A stretch of DNA of 32,048 bases from Candidatus Thorarchaeota archaeon (GTDB lineage: Archaea > Asgardarchaeota > Thorarchaeia > Thorarchaeales > Thorarchaeaceae), in the NCBI GenBank assembly GCA_003345545.1, contig PRDH01000012.1:51129-83176 (forward strand). Reading direction: 5' to 3'. Positions 24,623 through 31,937 of the stretch are shown here, in pieces; position 1 is the stretch's first letter, and each line of letters begins with the position of its first letter. Under the pieces are notes generated by a model that had not been told where the DNA came from, did not search any database, and was given only the letters and a program-made list of their open reading frames with translations. Made by a program: the position numbers and the translations under genes.

Positions 24623-24663
24623 GAAAAACAAGAGAGCGAAGAGGGAAAAGACTCCCTCTTCGG
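24623..24663. repeat. Hairpin repeat, copy 2
   Basis: GAAAAACAAGAGAGCGAAG begins the copy. A 9-bp perfect stem CGAAGAGGG/CCCTCTTCG encloses AAAAGACT. On the minus strand the stem is followed by CTCTCTTGTTTTTC, a typical T-rich terminator tail. The next 44 bases match the end of the actin gene (see 24664-24706). Confidence 0.7.
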
Positions 24664-24706
24664 AGATTAAGAACAGACGAGATATAGCAGTGAATGACCT
24701 CTCGTC
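24664..24706 (-). pseudogene. Remnant of an actin gene 3' end
   Basis: Compared with the same position beside copy 3 (25783-25827), about 27 of the last 32 bases agree by my count, including the block ATGACCTCT. Read on the minus strand the remnant gives VGREVIHCYIS, against [10 protein letters not shown] and stop in the intact actin. The similarity stops at about 24706; no further actin sequence is seen. It is either a scar of a duplicated actin gene or one end of an insertion at the actin 3' end. Confidence 0.6.
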
Positions 24707-24723
24707 CAACCAGAAGGAAAGCT

Positions 24724-24834
24724 ATGAACCTAAGAGATATACTCATACCACCGAAGTTCACAATACGTGCTAAGTTCGATGATGGTGTACTTCTCAGGAT
24801 TACGATTCCAATTGGTATCAAAGTAGTGGTATGA
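24724..24834 (+). CDS. Possible small protein (36 residues)
   Basis: ATG with GAAGGA about six bases upstream; an in-frame ATG at 24694 would add ten residues. The product (MNLRDILIPPKFTIRAKFDD, then alternating hydrophobic residues to the end) looks like two or three beta strands. It is too short to assign. The rest of 24581-24911 holds repeat copy 2, the actin remnant and an AT-rich leader before the DUF1801 gene. Confidence 0.35.
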   Translation: MNLRDILIPPKFTIRAKFDDGVLLRITIPIGIKVVV

Positions 24835-24920
24835 GAGTTCTGCCTATAGCTAATAGTTAATATTGCTATAGAATTAACTATAGTAAATTATTTCTGTGTC
24901 AATCAGCTGGAGTGAACACA

Positions 24921-25394
24921 ATGATAAGCAAAACGTCCAAGAAATTGGCAAAGATCGCAAAGAAGGTTGATGCCAAGCAGGTCACTGCGAAGCCAATCCT
25001 CCTCGCTGGAGGCAACCCTCAGATCCCCAAGGGTGATGGCGATGCCCCCGTGCAAGCCTACATCGCAGCCATGCCAGGCTGGAAACGTGATGTCGGGCGC
25101 CGTCTCGACGCGCTCATCGTACGCGCTGTCCCCGAAGTACGCAAGGCAGTCAGGTGGAACTCACCCTTCTATGGCATCGAAGGCCAGGGCTGGTTCCTCA
25201 ACTTTCATTGTTTCACAAAGTACGTCAAAGTGGCTTTCTTCCGCGGCGCTTCACTGAGTCCTGTCCCCCCCGGCGATTCCAAGGATAAGAATGTGCGCTA
25301 CCTCGACATCTACGAGGACGACCAGCTTGATGAAGCTCAACTCATCGATTGGGTGAAGCAGGCTAGCCAATTGCCTGGCTGGGGTAAAACCTAA
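24921..25394 (+). CDS. DUF1801 family protein, probably acquired
   Basis: 157 residues from ATG 24921, with GGAG eight bases upstream; GTG 24912 is an alternative. After a Lys-rich N-terminus (SKKLAKIAKKVDAKQ), the DUF1801 domain runs from about residue 42. VQAYIAAMPGWKRDVGRRLD, AVPEVRKAVRWNSPFYGIEG and YVKVAFFRGASLSP are the family blocks. The function of the domain is not established. Codon use is GC-rich (many CGC, CTC, GTC, CCC), plainly unlike neighbouring genes and the AT-rich 5' flank, which suggests horizontal transfer, probably from bacteria. It lies inside the segment bracketed by repeat copies 2 and 3. Confidence 0.85.
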   Translation: MISKTSKKLAKIAKKVDAKQVTAKPILLAGGNPQIPKGDGDAPVQAYIAAMPGWKRDVGRRLDALIVRAVPEVRKAVRWNSPFYGIEGQGWFLNFHCFTKYVKVAFFRGASLSPVPPGDSKDKNVRYLDIYEDDQLDEAQLIDWVKQASQLPGWGKT

Positions 25395-25423
25395 CAACTG
25401 TGAACTTCGAACTCCTTCTTCGA

Positions 25424-25696
25424 CTATTTGTAATATCCAGGCATCTTTGCCATCTTAAGTTGAAGCACTAAAGTTGGCCCAGAAACATCTACGAATAAAA
25501 TATCAGTTGCATTAAAAATCAGAGCGATATCTTCATTTTCATATACTGCAAACTGACCGTAAGATTCCTTCCATCTTTGAATTTTAGATATCTCGCAAAC
25601 CGTGTTCTCTAATGCCTTAATCTGCACTCCTTTCTCACCAAGCTCCGCTTTAGATAAAGCGGCTTTCAGCACTTCAAATTGAGGATATGAAATCAT
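25424..25696 (-). CDS. Small orphan protein (90 residues)
   Basis: Unknown. The sequence begins MISYPQFEVLKAALSKAELG, a helical start, and continues with alternating hydrophobic strands (GQFAVYENEDIALIFNATDI, then FVDVSGPTLVLQLKM). No membrane helix or Cys. Base composition is AT-rich relative to most genes in the window and opposite to the GC-rich DUF1801 gene it converges with, 29 bases away. Both lie between repeat copies 2 and 3. The balanced composition and lack of rare residues argue for a real gene. Confidence 0.65.
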   Translation of the reverse strand: MISYPQFEVLKAALSKAELGEKGVQIKALENTVCEISKIQRWKESYGQFAVYENEDIALIFNATDILFVDVSGPTLVLQLKMAKMPGYYK

Positions 25697-25743
25697 CTAA
25701 TCACCATGTAGTATTGTTAACAAAACATAATGAGAGTATTGGT

Positions 25744-25782
25744 GAAAACAAGAGAGCGAAGGGGGCGTAGTGCCCACCTTCG
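25744..25782. repeat. Hairpin repeat, copy 3 (actin gene terminator)
   Basis: GAAAACAAGAGAGCGAAG, then an interrupted stem (CGAAGG-GGC with GCC-CCTTCG) 16 bases beyond the actin stop codon. In actin transcript sense the hairpin is followed by CTCTCTTGTTTTC, so it probably works as the actin transcription terminator. The core is shared with copies 1 and 2. Confidence 0.7.
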
Positions 25783-25797
25783 AAAACAAAGTATAGA

Positions 25798-26937
25798 CTA
25801 GATACAGCGGTGTATGACCTCTGGTCCGACTTCCTCGAACTCTTTCTTAGACACCCACATCTTCTGGAATGTCTTCAGTGAGCCAAGAATGCTTCCTCCA
25901 ATCCAGACAGAGTACTGTCTCTCAGGTGGAGCAATGATTCGAACCTCGATGTTCTCTGGGACTAGTTCGGTGATCTCCTTGTGGAGTCTCTCCTTGAGTC
26001 CTGGGAACATGGTCGAGCCGCCTGATAGTACAATGTTTGCGTATAGGTCACGTCGCAAGTCGACATCACATGCCTTGATTGACTCGACAATGTGCTCATC
26101 GAGTGGCATTGTGTCAAGACCAATAGCGCTTGGGTTGAAGTACAACTCAGCAGCCTGGAACCTCTCAGCACCCACAGTGATGACCTCACCGTCAGGGAGC
26201 ATGTAGGGCTTGTCGACACCGGCCTTGTCAGCGACCGTCCGTTCCCTCTCGGGATCAAGAGCTACGTAACATAGCTTCTCTTTGATGTCTCTGACAATCT
26301 CTTTCTCTGCGCCGCTGACAAAGGAGTATCCCCTCTGTCTGAGCAGCCTGCGCAGGTACTCGGTGATGTCTCTTCCAGCCAGGTCAATTCTGCGGATGGC
26401 GTGATTGATCGAGAAGCCCTCATAGATAGGTACTATGTGGGTCACACCATCACCAGAGTCTATGACCAGACCTGTTGTTCGGCCAGATGCGTACAGTGAG
26501 AGTACTGCCTGTGTGGCAACGTACACTGCGGGCACTCCGAAGTTGTCAAACATAACGGAGGCCATACGCTCTCTGTTCTCTCTGGGGTTGAATGGTGCTT
26601 CAGTGAGGAGCACCGGGTTCTCACTTGGGTCTACCTTCAAGTCGTTATAGAACGTGTAGCTCCATATCTTCTCGATGGCATCCCAGTCTTCTACAATTCC
26701 ATGAGAGATCGGGTAAACCAGACGCAGGACACCACGTAGGTTGATAGCCTCTTCACCAATGTAGTAGTCACGTGTGTAGTGATCAACATCGGTCATGATT
26801 GACTCATATCTTGGATAACCAATCAGAGTCGGCCAGACACTTCGTGGCTGATCTTCGCCGGCGTATCCGTTCTTGCTCAATCCAGTGCCGTTGTCAATGA
26901 CAATCGGCTTGGCGCCAAGAAACTCGTCTTCAGCCAT
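25798..26937 (-). CDS. Asgard actin (Lokiactin-type)
   Basis: 379 residues, close to eukaryotic actin (375-377). Nucleotide-binding motifs are all present: phosphate 1 ([20 protein letters not shown], 13-32), connect 1/catalytic Gln in [19 protein letters not shown] (Q143), phosphate 2 ([19 protein letters not shown], 156-174), the adenosine motif ([17 protein letters not shown], 302-318) and the actin-like end ([19 protein letters not shown]). It should bind ATP and polymerise; Asgard actins form filaments regulated by profilin and gelsolin homologues. The ATG has GAGG seven bases upstream and a TATA-like box at 27041-27049. Its trailing hairpin is part of a repeat family. Confidence 0.97.
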   Translation of the reverse strand: MAEDEFLGAKPIVIDNGTGLSKNGYAGEDQPRSVWPTLIGYPRYESIMTDVDHYTRDYYIGEEAINLRGVLRLVYPISHGIVEDWDAIEKIWSYTFYNDLKVDPSENPVLLTEAPFNPRENRERMASVMFDNFGVPAVYVATQAVLSLYASGRTTGLVIDSGDGVTHIVPIYEGFSINHAIRRIDLAGRDITEYLRRLLRQRGYSFVSGAEKEIVRDIKEKLCYVALDPERERTVADKAGVDKPYMLPDGEVITVGAERFQAAELYFNPSAIGLDTMPLDEHIVESIKACDVDLRRDLYANIVLSGGSTMFPGLKERLHKEITELVPENIEVRIIAPPERQYSVWIGGSILGSLKTFQKMWVSKKEFEEVGPEVIHRCI

Positions 26938-27040
26938 TTTTCGGTCCTCGTGTTATTTTGTTTTAGGCAAATACAGAAATTCAGATTTGCCAGTTCGGAA
27001 CTAGGGAAGCTCCTTGCTACAACATCGTTTCTGTAGTATG

Positions 27041-27049
27041 TATTTAAGG
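27041..27049 (-). promoter_or_regulatory. TATA-like box of the actin gene
   Basis: In actin sense this reads CTTAAATA, about 104 bases before the ATG at 26937. It predicts an unusually long leader of roughly 75-80 bases for an archaeal gene. The leader contains a run of AACAAAATAACAC before the GAGG ribosome site. The rest of 26938-27212 shows nothing else certain. Confidence 0.5.
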
Positions 27050-27212
27050 GTTCGTCTGATAGCTATGAATCGAATCGAAAAGTATCTTACTAATGTATAT
27101 TGGACAGCCTTTTCTGACCGTTTTTCAGGCAGTAGACCACATTACATTCGATAAGTATAATAGGTTAGTACACAAGATTACTAGATAATATATCCGCATA
27201 AGGTGATTGGCG

Positions 27213-27986
27213 ATGCTCAGAAAGCCTCTCGAAGACATCATTAGAGAAGAGATCGAAACGGTCAGAGCACGAAGAATAATCTTGGACCAGCTCGAGGGGG
27301 GACTGAAGACTGGGGCAGAACTGAGAGAGAAGATTGCCACAGATATCAAGGCCCAGATGATGTTGGAGGGGGCAAGCAAGAAGGAGATTGAGAAAGTGGA
27401 TGTGACAAGTCCCAAACTCTATCACAACACATCCCGCCTCGAAGATCTTGGCATCATTGTCAGCTGGAAACAATCTCAGTACCGCCTTTTCGAACTAGAA
27501 CCCAAAGCAATTCATCCAATACGTAGAGCTCTGGGGATTACTAAACCATTGCTGTATGTCACATCGTTGAACAGGCCGGAGGATCAGAGACCCTTTGTAC
27601 AGTGGCTAACGAACAATCCGTACTTCAATCCAAAGAAGCTCTTGGTCTTTGTTGAGGCCAGACATTGGACACGTGGTGTGTCAAGGATTGTTGACCGATT
27701 CATTCCTGATGATGCATTCAGACGATGGACCACAGAATGGATTGAGGTGCCGGATGAGGTGATTGGAACTGATGATGAAAATGAGTATGGGCATCTTCAG
27801 GGCACCTTTGATTTTATGGAAACGGGAATAATCGATAATATCCTCGTCCATGACATCGTCATCGACCTGACCCTTGGGCCTTCATTGATCGCTCTCGCGT
27901 TAGCAAAGCTCGCGGCTGAGTACTCAATCACTGCCTTTCATGTGACTAGGTATGATAGGACCAATGCTGAGATAAGCTACTACTGA
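27213..27986 (+). CDS. Winged-helix protein with CARF-like ligand-binding domain
   Basis: 257 residues from ATG 27213, with AGGTGAT five bases upstream. Residues 20-100 form a winged helix preceded by a helix (REEIETVRARRIILDQLEGG; later LYHNTSRLEDLGIIVSW and the wing QYRLFELEP). From 110 on is a Rossmann-like domain: PLLYVTSLNRPEDQRPFVQWL, KKLLVFVEARHW, and HDIVIDLTLGPSLIALALAK (214-233). This last block resembles the CARF/HFX_2341-type motif normally written D-x-TGGTK, here altered to DLTLGPS. CARF domains bind cyclic oligonucleotides or related ligands. No CRISPR array is nearby. The RNase III-fold gene follows by 18 bases with the same GGTGAT site. Confidence 0.65.
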   Translation: MLRKPLEDIIREEIETVRARRIILDQLEGGLKTGAELREKIATDIKAQMMLEGASKKEIEKVDVTSPKLYHNTSRLEDLGIIVSWKQSQYRLFELEPKAIHPIRRALGITKPLLYVTSLNRPEDQRPFVQWLTNNPYFNPKKLLVFVEARHWTRGVSRIVDRFIPDDAFRRWTTEWIEVPDEVIGTDDENEYGHLQGTFDFMETGIIDNILVHDIVIDLTLGPSLIALALAKLAAEYSITAFHVTRYDRTNAEISYY

Positions 27987-28004
27987 GGGTGGTGATTGTT
28001 AGAC

Positions 28005-28676
28005 ATGACAAGACTCGGCTGGAAACCCGTTGATATATTGGCCAAGCTCGACATCCTGCTTGATGCAATAGAACAAACTAGGAATAAGACCCCCTCGAAC
28101 AAATCGCGACTCATGACCAAGATTAGTCGATGGGAAGAACAGATTGAACAGATAAAAGGGGACATAGAGTATGTCAATCACAACCTTGCTCCCAAGCTAG
28201 AAACAATGCTAAGTCTGAAGATTACGAATCTAGAACTTCTTCAGGTGGCAATGTTTCAGCCAAGCACAAAGAATCTGTTTCTGGAGCTTGAAACGCACTA
28301 CAGAAGTGAAGGCACGAATCCCCTAGGTAATCATGGTTTTGCAGATCTCATAGCACTGGGCGAGATTGCCATGGTGATTGCGCTACTCGGGGATGCTGCA
28401 ATAGCCATGGGAGTCCTATATCAGCTATGGCGACCTGAACCGAGTGATGTGGGGCATCTGACCCAGGAGAAGTCAGAGATTGTCAGTAATGAACACATGG
28501 CAGAGGTGTGCGACCGATGGGGACTCTATGAGCATCGTATTCATCTTGATTCGGAGGTACCTAGCAGGGCCGAAATTGAGCATGACAAGGGAACCCTAGT
28601 AGAGGCCATCTATGGAATCATCCAGATGGAGTACGGTTTTGGTAGTGTCCTCGACAACGTCAGACATCTGCTCTAG
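28005..28676 (+). CDS. RNase III-fold protein with degenerate active site
   Basis: 223 residues from ATG 28005, preceded by GGTGAT eight bases upstream. The first 70 residues are a helical coiled coil (MTKISRWEEQIEQIKGDIEY). The rest follows RNase III: KITNLELLQVAMFQPS; IALLGDAAIAMGVLY (signature LEFLGDAV); LTQEKSEIVSNEHMAEVCDR; DKGTLVEAIYGIIQMEYG. Of the four metal-binding acidic residues, the Asp of LLGD and the Glu of LVEA remain, while the first Glu is Ala and the Asp three before the last Glu is Thr. No dsRNA-binding domain. It may bind structured RNA without cutting. Its stop overlaps the convergent HD gene stop. Confidence 0.6.
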   Translation: MTRLGWKPVDILAKLDILLDAIEQTRNKTPSNKSRLMTKISRWEEQIEQIKGDIEYVNHNLAPKLETMLSLKITNLELLQVAMFQPSTKNLFLELETHYRSEGTNPLGNHGFADLIALGEIAMVIALLGDAAIAMGVLYQLWRPEPSDVGHLTQEKSEIVSNEHMAEVCDRWGLYEHRIHLDSEVPSRAEIEHDKGTLVEAIYGIIQMEYGFGSVLDNVRHLL

Positions 28677-30196
28677 TACTCAAGAAAGTCATGTTCATCA
28701 TCCCGATGGAGGGGCATGTCAGCCACAGGAAACATTCTTTCAAACTTCCTCTGTATGACACCTGCAATGCTAGGGTCTGAGTATACACGGACTGACGGGA
28801 TAGTACGTGTCTGTTGTCTGAGGGTCTGCAGAAGAGGGTAACCCTCATTTGTTTCATCAAGGCTCACAATATCAAACCCTTGTTCCCCTCCCACCAGAAG
28901 TGGAATCTTGCTGAGACTCTTCGCCCCCAAGTCAGGCACTACAACGTCAATCACTACACTACCAGGTTTCTCAGAGAGCTCATTCTCTGCTTCAATCAGG
29001 GTTTGGATTCTGGTAAGCATTGAAAAGAGCTCCTTCTTTGCACTCGGTTCGAATGACGCGAGAGACTTGGAGAAAGCGACTTTGAATAGGCGCCTATAAC
29101 GAATCCGTGCTGCATATTCTCTCACAAAGGCGATGTCAGATTCAGAGAGCCAGCGATACAGGTCTCCATCATTCATTCTAGTGAACAGACCGATACACTC
29201 ATTCTTTGAGAGACCCTCTTCCTCCATTCTGAAGTACGTAGCCTTTGAAGTCAATGCCTCTGCAAGTTTCACAGCATGGTGGAGATAGAGATCAGAGAAC
29301 ATCCAATTGCGGCTCAGGATGAGAGCCTCGAGAGAAGAGATTGCCTTCAGCATAAAGGCACGAACGTATTTTTCCTCTTTTCCCATGACCACTCGGTTGG
29401 TAAGCAGAACTCGCTCAGCAGGAAAGACACCAAGCTGCACACCACTGAAATGCGCATCACGTATCAGGTAATCTGTCTTGTCAATGTCCAGGGGATGATC
29501 AAGAAAGTCTGCTAGCAGGTTCAGTATAGGGTCGTCCGTTTTCCGTCTGATGATACTCATGATATCTCTTGGGTCTATACCGTTTTGTCTAAGTGTGTCA
29601 GTGAGCCCACTGTTGAGGATTAGGAATTCTCCAAGGTCAACATGATCAAGGCCAGCCCAAGATTTCAGAGCGTACTCGATTGTATGAGAGGTCGGAGGAT
29701 GGCCGACATCATGGAGCAGAGCCGCAGCCCTGAAGAGCTTCTTTTGATAGTCATCAAGCAAGTCCGAAAACGGTTTGAAACAGCCGCCCTCAAGGTCCTC
29801 GCAGTAGTTCACGACTCGAATGGATTTTTGAGCAAGGAAATTCGTGCCAAGGCAGTGTTGGAATCTCGTATGAGTGGCCCCGGGATAGACAATGTGAGCT
29901 GGTCCCAGCTGCATCACATAACGGAGCCTAAGCATTTCCCACGTAGATACTACATCAAGTTCCCAAGGCTCTAGAATGATTGCCCCGTGAACAGGGTCTT
30001 GGATGGCTTTTTGTCGTGTATGTTTCTCGCCCATTCCTATGAGACGCTTATGTTCCCGTATAGACTGGTCTATTCTACTCCATTTCTCACCACCCTCCTT
30101 CTTTGCTGTGTTAATCTCATTCTCCCTGAGACCAGTCAGGCGAATGAATTGGATGGCATTCACATCTGTATCACTTTGCAATGCAGTCAGACCCAA
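28673..30196 (-). CDS. HD-domain phosphohydrolase
   Basis: 507 residues from a TTG at 30196. The HD core is clear: IQDPVHGAIILEPWELDVVS, RFQHCLGTNFLAQ (first His), AALLHDVGHPPTSHTIEYAL (HD and following His residues, about 159-174) and DIDKTDYLIRDAHFSG (last Asp). This layout is that of the SAMHD1/dGTPase-like group, whose members hydrolyse dNTPs or related nucleotides; the exact substrate is not readable. The C-terminal 150 residues are less conserved. No well-placed ATG exists near the 5' end: choices are TTG 30196, GTG 30163 or ATG 30034, and a TATA-like box at 30217-30225 favours the upstream ones. It converges with the RNase III-fold gene. Confidence 0.85.
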   Translation of the reverse strand: MGLTALQSDTDVNAIQFIRLTGLRENEINTAKKEGGEKWSRIDQSIREHKRLIGMGEKHTRQKAIQDPVHGAIILEPWELDVVSTWEMLRLRYVMQLGPAHIVYPGATHTRFQHCLGTNFLAQKSIRVVNYCEDLEGGCFKPFSDLLDDYQKKLFRAAALLHDVGHPPTSHTIEYALKSWAGLDHVDLGEFLILNSGLTDTLRQNGIDPRDIMSIIRRKTDDPILNLLADFLDHPLDIDKTDYLIRDAHFSGVQLGVFPAERVLLTNRVVMGKEEKYVRAFMLKAISSLEALILSRNWMFSDLYLHHAVKLAEALTSKATYFRMEEEGLSKNECIGLFTRMNDGDLYRWLSESDIAFVREYAARIRYRRLFKVAFSKSLASFEPSAKKELFSMLTRIQTLIEAENELSEKPGSVVIDVVVPDLGAKSLSKIPLLVGGEQGFDIVSLDETNEGYPLLQTLRQQTRTIPSVRVYSDPSIAGVIQRKFERMFPVADMPLHRDDEHDFLEY

Positions 30197-30216
30197 GATT
30201 AGGAAGACATGTCCGA

Positions 30217-30225
30217 TATTTAAGC
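30217..30225 (-). promoter_or_regulatory. TATA-like box of the HD-domain gene
   Basis: CTTAAATAT in gene sense. A start about 26 bases on would fall near 30193-30196, at the TTG, so the transcript may have almost no leader. Confidence 0.45.
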
Positions 30226-30244
30226 CATGACAAAAGCAACAATA

Positions 30245-30790
30245 TCAGGAATGTGTTCTCGAGAGCTTCACATGTTCGCGAGCTTCAATATACTCGAAGG
30301 TGCTATCAGTCTTCATGGCTCTGCAGTATTCATTGGGATGACAATACCCCCAGTGACGCATGGAGTTGCAGGAAGGAGCGCTTCGTGATTTGTAAAATGG
30401 CGGTGCAAGAAGACCCACTGCTGCGAGGTAGTTCGTGACTGTCTTGATTGTCTTCTTTGCATAGGCCAAACGTATGCATGGCGGCGCTCTCTCAACGATG
30501 TCCCAAGTCGCCATCTTGTATAGCCGGGACCAAAGTAGGCAATTCTTGGCAACATAGAGGAGCTCACACTTAGGGCAGGTCTTGATGTGAATGGAGATCT
30601 CACACAGCTCATTACGAGTTGTCCTAATGAGACCGTCCCTACGAAGATGATGAAAGTTGACTTGGGCAAAATGATGGGGTGTGAAGGAGCCAAACTCATC
30701 AGCAAAGGATTGAAGCTCCTTGGCGATGGTCTCTGACGTAGAGAACCATTCATCCTCGTTCAGTTTTGGTGGTTCAGTGTCTCCATCCAT
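30245..30790 (-). CDS. Cys/His-containing protein of unknown function
   Basis: 181 residues from ATG 30790; an ATG at 30805 would add five residues, but a TATA-like box at 30811-30819 makes the inner start the better fit for a leaderless transcript. The N-terminus is acidic and helical (STSETIAKELQSFADEFGSF). A CPKCELLYVAKNC cluster at about residue 72 and later Cys/His (SCNSMRHWGYCHPNEYC) could bind zinc. The HHFAQVNFHHLRRDGLIR stretch looks HTH-like. No recognised family. The gene is upstream of the HD gene on the same strand with 48 bases between, and divergent from the propeller gene. Confidence 0.65.
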   Translation of the reverse strand: MDGDTEPPKLNEDEWFSTSETIAKELQSFADEFGSFTPHHFAQVNFHHLRRDGLIRTTRNELCEISIHIKTCPKCELLYVAKNCLLWSRLYKMATWDIVERAPPCIRLAYAKKTIKTVTNYLAAVGLLAPPFYKSRSAPSCNSMRHWGYCHPNEYCRAMKTDSTFEYIEAREHVKLSRTHS

Positions 30791-30810
30791 AGTATCAGGT
30801 CTCATACTCC

Positions 30811-30819
30811 GCTCTTAAA
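30811..30819 (-). promoter_or_regulatory. TATA-like box of the Cys/His protein gene
   Basis: GTTTAAGAG in gene sense. The predicted transcript start lies at about 30788-30790, on the inner ATG, which implies a leaderless mRNA. Confidence 0.45.
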
Positions 30820-30856
30820 CACATTAATTCCGGATACGGCCTATCAGTCCAATAAC

Positions 30857-30865
30857 TCTTAAATG
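30857..30865 (+). promoter_or_regulatory. TATA-like box of the propeller gene
   Basis: TCTTAAATG, 57 bases before the ATG at 30921. With a start near 30888 the leader is about 33 bases and includes GAGG nine bases before the ATG. Confidence 0.45.
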
Positions 30866-30920
30866 GTATCGGAGTCCTTCACGTGTTCAATCAGCCCATC
30901 GCTGCAAGAGGACCCCCTAC

Positions 30921-31934
30921 ATGACCATGTTCGACGTTGTTTCAAAGGTTACTTTCAAAGAGGTAATCACTTCCGTCGAGCTAGTGGATCTAAAGGGAAT
31001 GGGGAAGAGTAACGTTGTTGTGACCACGCTTAATGGCGATGTGAAGGTCTATGAGTTCGACCGAGCTGAGAAGACCCCTCTTGCTGAGCAATGCAGCCTC
31101 GCGGATATGCCACCTCTCGCAGCTATTGCTATTGGGGATGTTACAGGCGATGGTGTCGCGGACTTTGTCATGGGTGGGCTTGATAACACTCTCCGGGTCG
31201 TTGTGTATTTGGACGACAAACTCAGTGTGAAGGCGTCAACTCCTCTCGGCAGCCTCCCCACATCTGTGTCAGTCCTGAACATCCTCGGCAATGAAAGCGC
31301 AGAAGTTGTTGTGGCTACTAGCGATGGCAGCATGCGCTGTTATGGCTGGTATGATGTTGCTCTTGACAAACTGGCGCACAAAGTGCTTGAACGGCCAGTG
31401 TTTTCGATACAGCCTCTACGAACAAAGGGATTGCCCTATAATCGTTTCATCTTTGGTGACGATTCAGGGTTTTTTTACATCTATCAGTATGCTGATGATA
31501 GACTGCATGAGAGAGCGAGAACTAGTGTTGGAGGAGATGTCGAACTCCTGTCTTCCGGAGACATCACAAATGATGGGAACGACGAGGTATTGACCGTATC
31601 TGACGCGAAGACACTTACTCTGTTCGGCCTTGTGAAGGGGACAATGGAGAGGATTGACTCTATTAAAGCGCCTAACACTGTCACTGGAATCAAGATGGGT
31701 CGCTTCTGGGATCTTGAGCCAATGCGAGGTCAGATGGTCATCAGTCATGCCAACTCCAACATCGCACTATTGACGCTGGTCGAAAAGAGAATCAATTTAG
31801 AAACAACACTTAGGACATCAAAAAAGGCAACAGAGTCAATCCTAGCCATCGGAGACATCGACGGAAACAAAAGGTGCGAGATAGTACAAGCAGTAGGAAA
31901 CAGCTTGTATGTCATCGACTTTATCGCTGAATGA
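30921..31934 (+). CDS. FG-GAP-like beta-propeller protein
   Basis: 337 residues made almost wholly of beta-strand repeats. Repeat cores are AIGDVTGDGVADFVMGGLDN (about 71-90), ILGNESAEVVVATSDGS, SSGDITNDGNDEVLTVSDAK and AIGDIDGNKRCEIVQAVGN, all of the FG-GAP/VCBS type with a D-x-D/N-G-D/N-x turn that can bind calcium. This suggests a single six- or seven-bladed propeller. There is no signal peptide or membrane segment, so unlike many FG-GAP proteins it should be cytoplasmic, probably as a protein-protein interaction scaffold. Starts at 30921 and 30927 are both ATG. Eukaryotic cytoplasmic relatives of this fold include Kaptin and ITFG2, a resemblance of type only. Confidence 0.75.
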   Translation: MTMFDVVSKVTFKEVITSVELVDLKGMGKSNVVVTTLNGDVKVYEFDRAEKTPLAEQCSLADMPPLAAIAIGDVTGDGVADFVMGGLDNTLRVVVYLDDKLSVKASTPLGSLPTSVSVLNILGNESAEVVVATSDGSMRCYGWYDVALDKLAHKVLERPVFSIQPLRTKGLPYNRFIFGDDSGFFYIYQYADDRLHERARTSVGGDVELLSSGDITNDGNDEVLTVSDAKTLTLFGLVKGTMERIDSIKAPNTVTGIKMGRFWDLEPMRGQMVISHANSNIALLTLVEKRINLETTLRTSKKATESILAIGDIDGNKRCEIVQAVGNSLYVIDFIAE

Positions 31935-31937
31935 ATC

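Noticed and set aside
24518..24821. Minus-strand open frames of 63 and 98 codons across repeat copy 2
   Set aside because: They run through the hairpin repeat and the actin remnant, and overlap the zinc-ribbon membrane gene; composition is not protein-like.
25814..26258. Long plus- and minus-strand open frames inside the actin gene
   Set aside because: They overlap the actin gene in other frames, have poor composition and no ribosome sites; they are shadows.
27213..28676. Part of a type III CRISPR system
   Set aside because: No CRISPR repeats, cas10, csm or cmr genes are in the window, and the CARF-like motif is altered.
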